Below, piece by piece: positions 47,656 to 60,010 of a stretch of DNA of 64,000 bases (position 1 is its first letter; each line of letters opens with the position of its first letter). The position numbers were made by a program, and so were the translations under genes. Source of the DNA: Pohlia nutans (Eukaryota > Streptophyta > Bryopsida > Bryales > Mniaceae); contig CM040100.1 of NCBI GenBank assembly GCA_022496805.1, forward strand, positions 21,419,009-21,483,008, given 5' to 3'. The notes under the pieces were generated by a model. It had not been told where the DNA came from. It did not search any database and worked only from the letters and a program-made list of their open reading frames with translations.

Positions 47656-48709
47656 GGTAGAAGCACCAGAAACTGTTAGGTACCAATTATGGTCACCTAT
47701 AAAAGCACCTGTTTCAACTTCAGGAGTTCCCAATCTAGTTATTACAAGCATTAATTATGAATACCAAGTTAGCAATCTGATTGGACTAGAAATGAAAGAC
47801 AGTTACTAGTTACTGGTACACCCACTAACATCAATAGTAGTCTATGCATATTAAGTTTGTAAATTTATAACAAAATCATACATTGTGAAAAAAAAAATTA
47901 AAAATTGAACTTGGTTATTAAACCCAAAGTTTTATGTGCTGCGATTTTTTATCATTGAAAATCAGCGCTCCATGTAGATTGAAATGCTTAAACTGACGGC
48001 AATTGTACCCCTTACCTTATGTAGAGTTAGGTATGTGTAGATTAGAGGTAACCGAAAAGAGTGTCTCAAAGTGGAAACTTACCTGATACTCACATTAGAC
48101 TCGTTTTCAGTTCAAAAAGCCAGCAAAACTAGTCTATGGTGAGTTGAAGAATAATTCAAACCAAGGCTTTGCACCGCCCTTGTGGGGGTGAAACTCGGGA
48201 CTTCCCCAATGCTACATGAGAGTTCCCACAAGTTCCCCCAAACCTAACTATGGCTATTCATGAAGGGACCAAGGAACTATTCATGAACAATCCGTGTCAG
48301 ATATTGATATTATTGGGGCAAAGACTCCGCATATACTCAACAGAGATCCTTGCTTCTTTTCGATTAACTCAATTGTATGCTCAATTTAAATTGATATGTA
48401 ATTGCATAACATTTTATAAGGTAGTTTTTTCATTCCTATTGGTAGGCTAAAACTAGGTATGAAGTTGAGTCAACAATTTTTGAAAATCCTATAAGCAATA
48501 CTTCCAAAAATAAAAAACTTATTCATACAATATCCAAATAATATGTATTTTAGTGCGTTGAAATCCACAGAGGTTGTAATGAGAGTGGTTTAGATAATTT
48601 AAAACAACCGGTCATATTCCATGTTTACAAGATTCAGTTCAGCCTTCCTGGGAAGATTGAGGCCAACTTAATATTGCTTGGCACACGTGTCGGCATCTGA
48701 TTGGTCGGC
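47656..48709. other. Intergenic DNA upstream of tRNA
   Basis: AT-rich; no gene seen. An ACCGCCCTTGTGGGGGTGAA segment near 48174 is GC-richer and may be part of an old repeat. Confidence 0.5.
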
Positions 48710-48782
48710 GCCGTCCTAGCTCAGTTGGTAGAGCGCAAGGCTCTTAACCTTGTGGTCCAGGGTTCGAGCCCCTGGGGTGGCG
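48710..48782 (+). tRNA. tRNA-Lys (anticodon CTT)
   Basis: 73 bases including the G discriminator, no intron. Acceptor stem GCCGTCC/GGGTGGC pairs over seven positions with two G-U; D arm GCTCAGTTGGTAGAGC carries the A box; anticodon stem CAAGG/CCTTG with loop CTCTTAA, anticodon CTT reading AAG; T arm CCAGG-GTTCGAGC-CCTGG carries the B box. Nuclear type; CCA is not encoded. Confidence 0.96.
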
Positions 48783-48788
48783 TCCTAA

Positions 48789-48793
48789 TTTTT
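48789..48793 (+). terminator. RNA polymerase III T-run terminator
   Basis: Five T residues, six bases after the tRNA end. Confidence 0.75.
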
Positions 48794-51704
48794 GTCCTTG
48801 CTAGAAGTAATTTACAAAATTTCATGTCTAAAAAGTATGTGTAACTATTATTAATCGTTTGACGCGCCAGCGGGAACTATTCTTAAAATTGAGAACAAGA
48901 TTCACATTTTTTTAAGACTCATGAACCTCCATGTGTACAAATGGAATATCTGTTGACTTTGATGGCTTGTGAAGTAACTTTCTTGGGGTAAGGCAACCAA
49001 AATTCTAAAGCAACCTAATTGCGCTATTTAGTGTAGAAGAATAATTTGGATTTGATGTGTAAACAAAAGTTGTATAATTTGAAGTTTAGATTTTATTCAT
49101 ACGGTTATGTTTGTATTTTTTGTCACCAATTTTTTATATGTAATCTTCAAAACTTAAAATTTGAAATTCCTTCTAAAAATTGATTACAAAAAAAATTTGA
49201 GAATTTTTTAGTAAGTTTTTGTGAAATCAATTTGAAATGTGACATTTTTAATATTGTATTTTTTTAAAGTTTTTATCTTGCTCAAATCTATGAACTCAAT
49301 TTTGCAAGATCATTTTTGAACTAAAAGCTTTGAATTTTTTGGTGAAACATAGTTCCAAGATATTCATATTAGGAAATTCACACTAAGTCATATTGGAAAT
49401 CAAATTGTTCAAATAATCAACAACTAACTAAAATTTTGTTTAAAATCTTTTGGATGAATCAAAAACTTGATGCTTCTTGGTGAAAATCAAACTTGAATTT
49501 GTGCATCCATACTGTTAATGATGAGAGCATAAGGGATTAAAAATACTCTGCAGATTTACTCGGTAGATTGAATAGTTGAGGCAATTTTCATGCATAGAAT
49601 CATGGATGATAGAAAGTTTTCTACTTTGATCATATATAGGTTCATTGGTGATAGAAAGCTTCCCCATCACCATAGCAAAGAATTCAATCCTACAATTGTG
49701 TATGTAAAAAGAATCTAAATTTTTTTGTTGAATCCAAAATTGCCAATCAATGAAAGCTTCACCATTGTCTCCAATTTTTATTTGTTTCACCTATACACTT
49801 GATTTATATCCCACAATGAACTTAATTCTATCACTTCATGAACAAAAATTTAGCTACATGATATAAGATAAGCCTCCTTTATAAGTAGTGAGACATTAGA
49901 ATTATTCTTTAATTACAAATGTTTTCAACTTCATTTAGAGAATCCTACATACTCCTTTAGATACAATTGGGTTCTCCAAATGAAGTATCAATTAAAAATC
50001 ATCCAATGAATCAAAGTTGATTTTAAACAAGGATATTCATTTACAATAACTCCAACTTCCCAAAAAAGACATGTTTTTTGATAATTTTTTAAATGAACAT
50101 TATCATACACTTCTATTTGTGGATAAAAATTGCGCCTTGGGATGACCCTCTATATGTCCCAACTCCATAAGAGTTTATTTATTAGATTGAATTGTAAAGC
50201 CATCCTTTGTATTTTCAAATTGAAGTACTAAAAGTGTTTGAATCTGAAATGTTAATAAAATGTTTCTACCTTTAAAGACTCATTGCACATTTATGAACTC
50301 AAATACTCAATCAAATCAATCATTGAAATTACACAATAAGACATACAAAGGTTAATTGATGAAAGTTAATTAGCATCGTGTTGCATCTTCTGTTTTTTCT
50401 CACCTTCTTGATATGAGTATGATTGATGATTCAATCGAGTAAGTTTGACTTTGATATACCAATTGCATCCCTATAAAACTCAAATCTTCAATTATATCAA
50501 GAAGAGACATAAAGATTAAAACATGTGCAAAATTAAAATTAGGAGTTTTGAGGACCACATTTGAGTTTTGAACATGTTTTCATCTTTTGACTTTCATATC
50601 TCTTCTTTTATGACTCTAATGCTTGATTTGATTAAAGATTTAAGTTTTGTAAGGGTGCAATTGGTACATCAAGGTCAAATTTACTCAATGTCAGATTTAC
50701 TCTTAAAGGTGCAAAAAAGAATACAAAATGTAACACGGAGTCAATTAACTTTCATCTTTTAACCCCTCTCTCTCTATAAATATATATAATGGAATTTTTA
50801 GAATATTTGGAATCTTTTTTCATATTTTATATTATTTTGGAATATTCTAAAAATATGTTTGAAATCTTTACACATTTTATGCAATGTAACAATTAATAAC
50901 GATCACAAACACCGGCTCAACAAGTCACCAACAAATCACTTCACCCAAACATAAATCTTTGAGAATCAATGATTGTTGTATTTAGTTTTAGAACACCATT
51001 TTTTGTGAGCACCTAGATACAATACATTTTTGTATGCTCCTAAAATTTCAAACACTAATCATGGTTTTAAGAATTTATGAGAATAGGGTTGATTGTCCTA
51101 TTACCAACCACGTACCGAAAACCAACCACCCTGATTCTTGCCTAATTTCTAGATATTAAAAGGGAAGATGCACCTCATTTGTACATTAGAGCATGTGATC
51201 GGTTTTGGGTCGCAGGTTACTCTGCACTTTGGAATTTTGTATAAAATTGAGAAATGCAAATTATAAGTTGCAATTTTTGCAATCCTCATGAAATCCTATT
51301 TCGAACGCGGTCATAATTTTTTTCCGGATTTACCACTGCCAAATATAGGTCAGATTGCTTAAGTGGTTGGTAATAGGACAATCAACCCTATCTACAGTGA
51401 ATGACCTGATGATTTTGCTCAAAAATTTCAGAAAACAACTCATGAACAAACCTTGCAATCATATAATATATACAGTAGATTGTTTTGAAAATTGATATGC
51501 AATCTCACGACTAAAGTCCTCTTTGAGCTTCAACAGTGAAATTTTCTGCATGACCACCAATTAAGAGATACAACTGCCATCCTTCCTCATGCCACCTTGC
51601 ATCCTTTGGCATGACACCAAGTAGCATTTCCCGCAATAGCCTATGCTTTCAGCTCCCATGCCTTTACCATACAAAGTGTGGTTGTTTTGGTACACCCTAA
51701 CAAA
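48794..51704. other. AT-rich intergenic DNA, no gene seen
   Basis: A 91-codon minus frame at 49515-49790 (IDWQFWIQQKN) has some protein-like composition but no recognised family or splice support. Nothing else. Confidence 0.5.
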
Positions 51705-51907
51705 CCCCTCAAGGACCAAGAAACCTGAACTGGGCCTTGTGTTTCTTTGTAACAGTTTTAAGTAGGTCCTATGAGGACTTTTTTTTCCAAATTTATTTAA
51801 TTTTCAACCAACACATGCAATGTTATTCACTGATGCCTAGGTCCCATATGAATTATATTTTTGATTGAGTGTCATTTTAGAATCATGCATTTTTGGTCCA
51901 TTAGGGG
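51705..51907 (+). mobile_element. Family-1 TTAA element
   Basis: CCCCTCAAGGACCAAGAAAC left and TTTTGGTCCATTAGGGG right; flanks no longer TTAA on both sides. Degenerate relative of 27489-27717, same orientation. Confidence 0.65.
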
Positions 51908-52118
51908 CCTCCCCTTGGACATATCCAACATGTTGTAAAGCTCAGTACATCATATTAATAACAAGTGCAGAGCACAGATTTACAAATGGACTGATGTCCA
52001 CACTAATTTATGAATATTAAGCTACAAACTACTACTGCAGCACCTTTGCTAGCCAACAAAACTTCAAAACCCTAATTAGAATCCGCACTATCATGGAGAA
52101 ATGCTTGATTCAACTTAC

Positions 52119-52863
52119 CATTTGGGATGGCAGTCTCCGGTGAAGCTACTCTCCTCCATCCTTACCTGTGAATGTTGAAATCTGAGGAGGGCTTCAGCCT
52201 GATTTCCTGGTCCACACATTTTTTATTGCTTTTCGGTGGAGTACAAAATGTAACAGAGAACAAGGGCACTTTTTACATCATAACAGTTGCATGCTTGTAC
52301 AATTAGTTGATGGTTTGTCAAAGTTGGCAGTTTTAGTCCTCACCCAAAAGTGTGTCAAACCTCAATTATCAACCCGAGAGTTAAAAAGTAGCCCATTGAA
52401 AAATTCAATATCAACCCCAGAGTCAGATTAGCCCAAGGGGCAATTTTTAGAACCAAGGATAGTTTTAGAGAATCTAGTGAAAAAATGTATGGTTTATCTG
52501 AAATTGTTTTGGTAAAAAAGTATGATTTGTGCTTCAAATCTATATATTTTGTTGTGAACCCCTAAAGGCCCCAGGATTCACAAATTCAATTTATCAGTGA
52601 AGAACAGTGCATATGATGGTCAAAACACAAAAAATTTAAACAAAAGAAAGCCTACATGGAACCTACTCATAACTGCTTTAAAAAAATAAAAATAAAAATT
52701 TAACATGAGGCCCAATTCGGGCTTCTTGGTCATCCATGCTAACCATGTAAAAAGATGAGGCACTGATCCAATACCTTTTGAGCTTACCAATAGAAATGAG
52801 AACTCAACTTACCAAGGAGTGAGAACCATCTCCTCCAAAAGCGTTGACCTGCCGTAAGGGGAC
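52119..52863 (-). other. Possible spliced exons downstream of the KH/CCCH gene
   Basis: On the minus strand, 52863-52813 (51 nt) has a pyrimidine-rich acceptor (CTTACTCTGCCAG) and GTAAGT donor; 52165-52119 (47 nt) has an acceptor (TCAACATTCACAG) and GTAAGT donor. Joined, they read in one frame VPLRQVNAFGGDGSHSL then VRMEESSFTGDCHPK. A third exon may lie about 51650-51550, but its frame is ambiguous. It could be 3'-UTR introns of the KH/CCCH transcript, a short separate gene, or a long non-coding RNA. No protein family recognised. Confidence 0.35.
52559..52733 (-). mobile_element. Family-1 TTAA element, degenerate
   Basis: CCCCTAAAGGCCCCAGGA left end and CGGGCTTCTTGGTCATCC right end, with the CTACATGGAACCTACTCA core. 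It lies between the two putative exons at 52119-52863. Confidence 0.6.
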
Positions 52864-54025
52864 CTGGCAGAGTAAGAAAAGGCATTCGAAGGAGGAGCTC
52901 CTCTGATGTCCCATTGGCTTGAAAGACATGCACGCAGGCACTGCCCCGAACAGCATATATCATCATTTGAATTAAACAGAAAATAGCTCTATGAGGAATA
53001 GTACTTGTAACTATTCATAAATAGCTTCACAACTGTGGATATTATGATTGAAATAAATATATTTCTGCGTTCTTAGATTTTTTTATGACCAAAAAGAAAG
53101 TCAACATTTTAAAAAAGGGAATATTATCGGCAAATAGAACTAGCCAGTGACAACTAGCTCTCAACTCCTATAAATGTTAAAGGAGGTATATCAATAGCAT
53201 CAAAAAACAAATGGTGAACTTCCAGTCTAATGATGATGGTTTAACGGAACTGGAAGGGCCCAGCTTGAAAGGCCAAAAAAATTATCACCAAAAATGCAGA
53301 ATTATTCGTAAACAGAAAATAATGCAGACTTGGAACTTATATCTACAACTTAGATGGAACGACGTTAAAAAATTGATCCTGGATGATGTTTTATAACGAC
53401 CCCCGACTTGGGTTACAAAGGTTACCAAAATTAACACCAGGTTGCAGAAAAACAACTTTCATAATGAAATTTAGACCTAAGTTACATTAATTCTGCGCCT
53501 CAATGACTAGTATGAACTACAAGCCTTTCAGTCTGAAACAACAAGTTTGGTGGCCGAGACTCATCGTTAAGACTACTACATCGATCCAGGGCATGATTGT
53601 ACCACCTAGCAATCCATTGCAACAACGCATAATAATTCATCCAGTCGAGTGTGGATCATAGCTTAATAACTCTGAATGATCAACTCCTACTTCCCTAAAA
53701 ACTCTCAACTATTCTGCAACACAATAAAGAGCCTATTTTCCATAATTCCTGATAGATACTCCTTAGTGATGAAAAGCACCATTGTGACCAATTCTTCAGT
53801 CTCCTTCTCATTGTGATGTGGGTTGCTGTTCTTTTCCGATATCATTCCATCTGACTTGTAGAGATGAGTTTCTTTTAACTCCGTAGTTCCTTGCTTCATT
53901 TTCCAACGTTGGTTAACAATAAAAGTATAAAGCAACCTGCAATACAAACCCCTTTTCCCTTCCATTACACCCGGTGTTCCATTACCTGGCTGGTGGACAG
54001 ACAACACCAGCATATCGTACCTCCT
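52864..54025. other. 3' flank of the KH/CCCH gene
   Basis: Likely 3' UTR of the minus-strand gene for at least the first few hundred bases below 54025. Moderately GC-rich patches at 53215-53300 and 53400-53420, no certain frame. Confidence 0.45.
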
Positions 54026-55849
54026 TCAGCTCCTGTAGGGGTCCCTCATATCTTCAGCCCCATGAGCAAAGTGGCAGCGATCCCCAAACGTACACGTACC
54101 CTTCTGGAAATTTTCACACAGTTTGGTCTTGAAGTTGTGAGACATGGCACCCGCAGAAGGACGAGCTGGAACATTGTCCCGGTGGATTAGCACCTGACGA
54201 ACCATCTGACTAGCTTGCTTGATCTGTTCAAATGAGCCCTCCATTTCCACATTCCGCAGTCCCGGGTCAGTCTCATGTTCCTTGATGGAAAGCTTGGCAC
54301 CCGTGATTCGGCAAATCTGCTTCGCATTGATACCACCCTTGCCTATGATAGCACCAGCCAAGGACGCCTCAATGCTAATCTTTGCAGTTGAGGACGCTCC
54401 GAACGAATTCGCAGCAGCCATGCCAGGAGGAGTGGGCTCCCGGTAGGACCCGAACCTCTGAGCTCCATCTCGGTCTCGACCACCGGGTCCCCCAGTTCCA
54501 AATCTGCCACCATTGTTATTAGCACCTCCATAGCCGCCTCCAGCTCCGCCGCGGTACGACGCAGAAGGAGGGCCCTGGTCCCTGGAATAGTCTTGCCGCG
54601 GGTACGTCTCCCGCTCTGGAGCCGCAGGTGTGGTGAAATTTGTACTCGACTTTCGAAGCTCCTTCTCTCCATGCGCAAAATGGCACTTGTCTGAAAACCG
54701 GCATCCCTCTGGCGTATCGAACCGGTTACAAAGCCGGGTTTTGAAGCCACCAAGATTAGCACCCTGGTCGTCTGGCCCTACCCCGCCGACCACCTTGCGG
54801 GCACCTGCACCACCCATGCTGCCAATGTTGGACAGTGGAGCCAGCCCGCCAATACTTTGCATACCCCCTGGCACAAAGTGCAAAAAATGGCATCCTTCTC
54901 CATATGGACAGCCGGATGTACTGCAAAAACAAACACACAGAAGCGTTGGAAGGGATACATATCAAACTGCATTCCTTCTACAACAGAGTGGGAGGATAAG
55001 AGTACCGTTGAAGACTAAAACTTTGGGCTTATGACCATCAAATCTTAAACGTACTCGGAACTTTATTTATGAATGAACCGAAGGGGAAAAAAAAGGAGTT
55101 CAACAAAAAAAATGCGAGACTAAATTTTTTGAGAAAGGACATTTGTTCGTCCCAACCCGAAACACTCTTAGTGAGTCGGTTTGGATCCAGTCATTGAAAA
55201 CTATAACTCAAATTTATGAGCACATTTACCTGAAAAACTTAGTGCAAGGCTTAGTCCTGTTGCCTGAGCTTCCATCCTTGTTGTCTACATTATCAAATCC
55301 ACTGCTGTTATTAGTACTTTCTGGATGGTTATCAAGGACATGAAAGTTATTTAGTGCAAATGTCTCTCCGGATAAGATATCACTTGGACCATGATATTCG
55401 CATTTACTCAGGCTTATCCGTATTCAGTAAGTGTTTATTAGAGTTCAAGTTCAGACTGAAAAAGTCAAAAACCAACACTATACAGTCTCATACATTTAAA
55501 GCTAAAACATTTCTTCGCCACATAGTATTCGTTTTAGGTGGCTCATTATGCTAGAAAACAAACACACGGAAATAAAAGAGCAAACAACATATGCAGATCC
55601 TTAGATACTACACTGAATACACCAAACACAAGACGGCGGCTAGGTTAAGGGAAAATAAAAAAACCTCTTCCCAGATACACAGACACGCAACTAGTTGGAG
55701 AATCAGAAAAGAAACTAGTTGTAAACACAGATCTTAGAAGCTCGCTTACAATCATCAACGCCACCATGCCCACCGTTAGCTCCATTAGTGCCGTTCAAAG
55801 GACCGGCGTCAGGTCTGGGCCTCTTCCGCGGAGGTCCATACGGATCCAT
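54026..55849 (-). CDS. KH-domain and three-CCCH zinc-finger RNA-binding protein (Arabidopsis C3H36/C3H52-like)
   Basis: Three exons on the minus strand: 55849-55750, 55284-55230, 54920-54026; phases fit, 349 residues. N-terminus MDPYGPPRKRPRPD, as in family members. CCCH finger 1 at 47-66 is split by intron 2 (CTKFFSTSGCPYGEGCHFLH, C-x8-C-x5-C-x3-H); finger 2 at 116-135 (C-x8-C-x5-C-x3-H); Gly/Arg/Asn-rich linker 165-215; KH domain about 231-296 with GKGG at 245-248; finger 3 at 320-338 (C-x7-C-x5-C-x3-H). Known: plant KH/CCCH proteins bind RNA and act in post-transcriptional control in nucleus or cytoplasm. Targets not deducible. The frame is open upstream to 55900 without ATG, so 55849 is the start; exon 2 acceptor (GATAATGTAG) is the only phase-compatible choice nearby. 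Confidence 0.93.
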
Positions 55850-56431
55850 ATGGTCCAGATTCGTAGCTAAAACCCTGTCAAAACGTATCACGTCAACCAA
55901 ACCAAACCAGAAGAAGAAGAAAAGAAAAAAACCACTTCTTTCATTTCAAACTACGCATCAAAAACCACGAAACCTTGGAAACCTCGGAAAGGGGGAAAAG
56001 GAGCTTTACGGGATGCACGCAGCAGTAGCGAGCTCGCCGATAGCGCACACTTTGAAAAGAATACTGAGAGAGTAAGAGCTAGGCCGGCAGAGTGTATTGC
56101 GGGGGGAAAAAATAACGCTTTCTAAGGAAAAGATGCCGGAAATGAAAAGCAAAGAGGTGCGCTGTGTGGTGTTCTAGAAGAGCTTGAGTGGCGAAATGGG
56201 TGGGGTGGCTATGGCGGAAAAAAGTGGTTAGGGTTGCGCTGGCTAACCAGAGCAGAGTGAGAGATGGGTGACTGAGTAGTCTTACTATGAAAGGAAGGAT
56301 TGACACAGTTTTGTGTCTAAGTGAGGGTTTCAAGGTGTTGAAGCTTTTTGTGCTTGGGACCGACGGTGGCGGGGTAAGCGTTCGTGGCGGCCCTGGCTGC
56401 CTCGTTCGGGGGGAAAGCCCCACCCTGGAGC
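55850..56431 (-). promoter_or_regulatory. 5' leader and promoter region of the KH/CCCH gene
   Basis: Lies upstream of the minus-strand ATG. Purine-rich on the plus strand (pyrimidine-rich in the sense strand), with a TTAGGGTT near 56227 close to, but not a full, telo-box. No start site can be fixed. Confidence 0.4.
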
Positions 56432-56815
56432 CCATGGATGAGGTTGGATGAACGAACGAATGTACGGTGGATGATTTTGATGAACGACTGACTGAATGAA
56501 GGTGTGGTTGGACGAACTAATGAATGTGTGGTCGATGCGGTTGGATGAATGAATGGTTGGTCGATGCGGATGGATGAATGAATAGTTGGTCGATGCGGCT
56601 GGATGAATGAATGGTTAGTTGATCTGGTTGGATGAACGAAGGAATGAATGGTCGATAAGGTCGGATGAATGAATGAATGGTCGATGTGGTTGGATGAACG
56701 GACGAATGAATGAAAGGTCGATTTGGTTGGATGAATGAATGAATGGTTGATGTGGTTGTATGAACGAATGAATGTGTGCTGGATGTGGTTGGATGAATGA
56801 AACATGGCTGATTGA
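56432..56815 (+). repeat. ~30-bp minisatellite (GGTTGGATGAATGAATG unit)
   Basis: About a dozen units of GGTTGGATGAATGAATG plus GTCGATGCG-type linker, with nested GAAT tetranucleotide slippage. About 600 bp upstream of the KH/CCCH start codon. It generates long spurious reading frames on the minus strand rich in HSFIHP. Confidence 0.9.
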
Positions 56816-57769
56816 GATGGGTCACTTCAACGGGTGTGGACTTCTAATCACATAATTGCCTTTCCAACTTATTCATAGGGTAGCGGTCCTTATTACCGCT
56901 AATCACTCCTTATTACTCCGTATTACAGTGCCTCTATTTCGTAATTTTTTAAATAATAAATCAAAAATTAAACCAAACAGAATTTCACAACAACTGAATT
57001 TCAAAATTTAAGTTTATTTTCAATTTATTCATCAAAGTCAAAGTGCTGAGAAAACTAACGTTTGATTCAGATTTAATGTCATAAATACCACATCCCGTGT
57101 GATGGTCAACCACCCCCACATAAACTTAAGTTGAAAATTGGGCCCACTACACTGATTTTGGCTGTTAGTGTGTGAGCAATTAGTGTCACAAGAAATTAGT
57201 GTGTGACATTATTTGTAAATTTGAGAGAAAGTTAGTGTGTGACACTATTTGTAAACTTTAAAATTAGTTGACTTGTTTTAATTATTTCTTCTTATAGTTA
57301 AAAAATAGATTTTTAGAGATGAATTTGAAATCTAACACTTAAAGAATTTGTTGGATTTTTAAAAAGAATTCTTACACACATGTTTGTAAACCAATTGTAA
57401 AGTAGTAGTAAGAACTCCGGTTCTCTTTCAGAATCGGCGTGAGTAAAGTGTTCATTCGATCCACATGTGGTTTGATGTCCATCCGACAAAAGACTACTTA
57501 GTGGTGCAATATTATTTTTCTCTCTTGAGGATAGACACTATAGTAACCAATTATCAGTAAAAGACCAAGTAACTAAGTAACATTGGGCTTGAGTTTTTAA
57601 GTGTGAATGATTTTGTGTATAGGGTTCTTATTTTTTCTTAACTTGGTGATTGCCAAGTCACCAACTAAATTCTAATTTATGATGTTGTTTTCTAAGGATC
57701 TAATGGATCCTTTGTCAAGTACTTTTTCTATAGTGTTACCATTCTTTTTGGAAATAGTCTATGGTGTAC
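56816..57769. other. Intergenic DNA, no gene seen
   Basis: Bases 57165-57265 repeat TTAGTGTGTGACA three times. The rest shows no coding signal; 57670-57769 may be the decayed tail of the RNase H fragment. Confidence 0.5.
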
Positions 57770-58499
57770 AGTGTAGTGTCACGGTGGCCTTTATCTCTAC
57801 CCTCTTTTGCAAGTTTGTTTGTTTGTTAGTTTCCCTTTATATTTCCGTGTACTCAAACTTTGTATAGCATGGTAGGTTGTGTACAGTCTTGTAGTAGTTG
57901 GACTCTCAAGGCTAATATGGTTTTATCGAAGTGGTTGGTATATAACTCGTTGAGTATTTTATTTGTATTTTAAGCAAGTGTAGGCAATTTAAACAATCCG
58001 TGAATATGTGTGCTAGTTCGTTTTAATAAGTTCTAGTAAATAGCCAAAGTGTTTTTTGTACGGCCATTAGTTCGGCTTTAGGATGTTTTTGAGGCCATGT
58101 AATTTTTTTGCTATTTTGACTTCTAGTAGGATTGTATATACCATAACTGCCACTTTCTCGTCTCAAATCTCCTTCACAACCGGTAGTCCTTTTTGGTGGT
58201 AAAAAAGAGCCATCTCTACAGTAGCAATTTTCTAATTTTCTAAGGGGAATTTTAGTAGGAGATTCTTTTTCATAATTTGGGAATGGGGTGTTAATGTTTG
58301 GTGGTGTATATGTGCGTGGGTGGGGTTTTTGCAAGCTACAGTTTACTAAAGGGAGAGGGGTTTTACAGCTACAGATGCAAAACCTATGCAACTCAGGATA
58401 TTGGTGTAGTAGTGTGCACCTCACGACATAGGGTTTTGCTAACACTTCCTCTCCAACGACTATAAGGTTTATTTTGAGACTCTGGGCATAGTCAGTCAA
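57770..58499 (-). pseudogene. Decayed LINE-type RNase H domain
   Basis: Minus strand, single frame interrupted by stops. From 58499: RDGSFLPP (first Asp, residue 96 of the open part), GSYGIYNPTRS, then KAELMAVQKTLW (Glu 143); a stop; then NELAHIFTDCLNC (next catalytic Asp); further stops; then KV-VHGNIKGN-QTNKLAKEG, the typical RNase H C-terminal block, where hyphens are stop codons. This order (DGS, AEL, TDC, GN.Q.NKLAKEG) is the RNase H of plant non-LTR retrotransposons. No reverse transcriptase recognised at higher coordinates, so a 5'-truncated, mutated copy. Confidence 0.72.
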
Positions 58500-60010
58500 C
58501 GGTCCTTTTTTTTTTTACACATCAGGGGCAATTAGAACCTTTTTTACATAACCTCCATAGCTAAGTTTTATGACAAATGTATTTCATATCTCACTTCTGA
58601 AATTGGACCATTACTTCACTTCCAAAAAACAAAAAAAATCCAAAAAACAGTTTTAATTGTACGATTTAAAAAAAAAAACAAAAACTTTGTGAAACAACTA
58701 ATTAAAATATAAGCAATGGTAATACTCAAAATAGCCAAAATATAGTAGCTCTTTACGTACTTGTAGCATGTTGCTAAAAATTTGTGAAGATCAATTCGAC
58801 CTCCTTCTTGCACTTCCCATATTTTAGGTGCACTTTTGACAAGTGACACGCACCATTTTCAAGCATACATTATTAATTTGAATAGGAAGATTAAAGTTTC
58901 GCAAACTTTACTGTGGTAGATATCTTAAAATTATTGTAATTTTAGAAACAATGCAATTTGTTTCGTCACTAAATTCCATCTCAATAGTTTTTAGTGTTTT
59001 TTCAAAGACTGTAAAAGTGCAGCAATTAGTGCATTGCAACCAAAAACGTGGTGTACCGTAGCTTGTAATCACCCGGTGCGTGTATGAGTTTGTTCTATTT
59101 TACATTGCGATCGATTCGTGTGTTAGGGGGCGCTGGTGGAACAATTTGATTGTTGTGTTGAGGTATTTGTAGATTGATGGTTATTGTTGTGAGTATGTTG
59201 AGTTGGTTGGGTGTTCTAATACTTGTGTTTTGGTGATGTATGCAAAGAACGTATATAATGGTAAATGATCAATTCTATATGTGGTTATATAATTCAAGCG
59301 GGATTGTTGGTTCTTTGTATATCATGATATCTGTTTCTTTTTGTATTTTTGTTGATTAACTCAACGTAAACTATTGTCTCAGGAAGGTAGGACGGGGTCG
59401 GTTGGTTGGTACAACTTTCCTGCCTATGATAACTCACTAGCAACACCAAGTCATGAATATCACATTAATGCTCAAACGGACTCAATGGGAATGGAACCTG
59501 GACCTTATAAATGTAATACAACGTCCTTCACCAATCAACCTAGGAACCATGACTTGGTGACCACCAACAAAACTAATTCCAAATTATACCCTAGCTTGAT
59601 CTAACCACGCGTTTAAGGTTACTGTTTGTTACTAATATTTGCTACTGTTCACTAAAGTGTCTATTCTCAGAAGGGGAGAGTAGTCTTGCACCAATGACCA
59701 TTTGTCCAGTGGGCACTGGTTCATTGTTAAGACGAACACATTTAATTCACGCCGGCCTCGAAAGAGGACCAAAGTTTTTATCTATCTATCTCTCATGATA
59801 TCTGCAACAAAATGTGTGACAACGTGTGTATTTAGAAAGGGTCTTAGGTGTGGAATAAAGTTTTGGTACTAGTTGACGTTTAGTATAATATGTGGGTGTT
59901 TTCACAGTAGGGCGTCCAAAATGTGTAGTGTGACATTGCATAACAAGTAAAATGTAGCGGTAAACATTTTCTATTAGTCATTGAAATTAGTTTTTTGGCA
60001 AAAAGTTAAC
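58500..60010. other. Intergenic DNA, no gene seen
   Basis: A 76-codon plus frame at 59374-59604 is not recognised. No repeat family certain. Confidence 0.5.

Noticed and set aside
52784..52966. 60-codon minus frame (ATG ATG ... FWRRWFSLLGK) as a stand-alone gene
   Set aside because: Ends across a GTAAGT donor; overlapping frames are equally open, so it is treated as part of possible spliced exons only.
56317..56825. 162- and 102-codon repetitive minus frames
   Set aside because: Produced by the GGATGAATG minisatellite; low-complexity repeats with the same motif in two frames.
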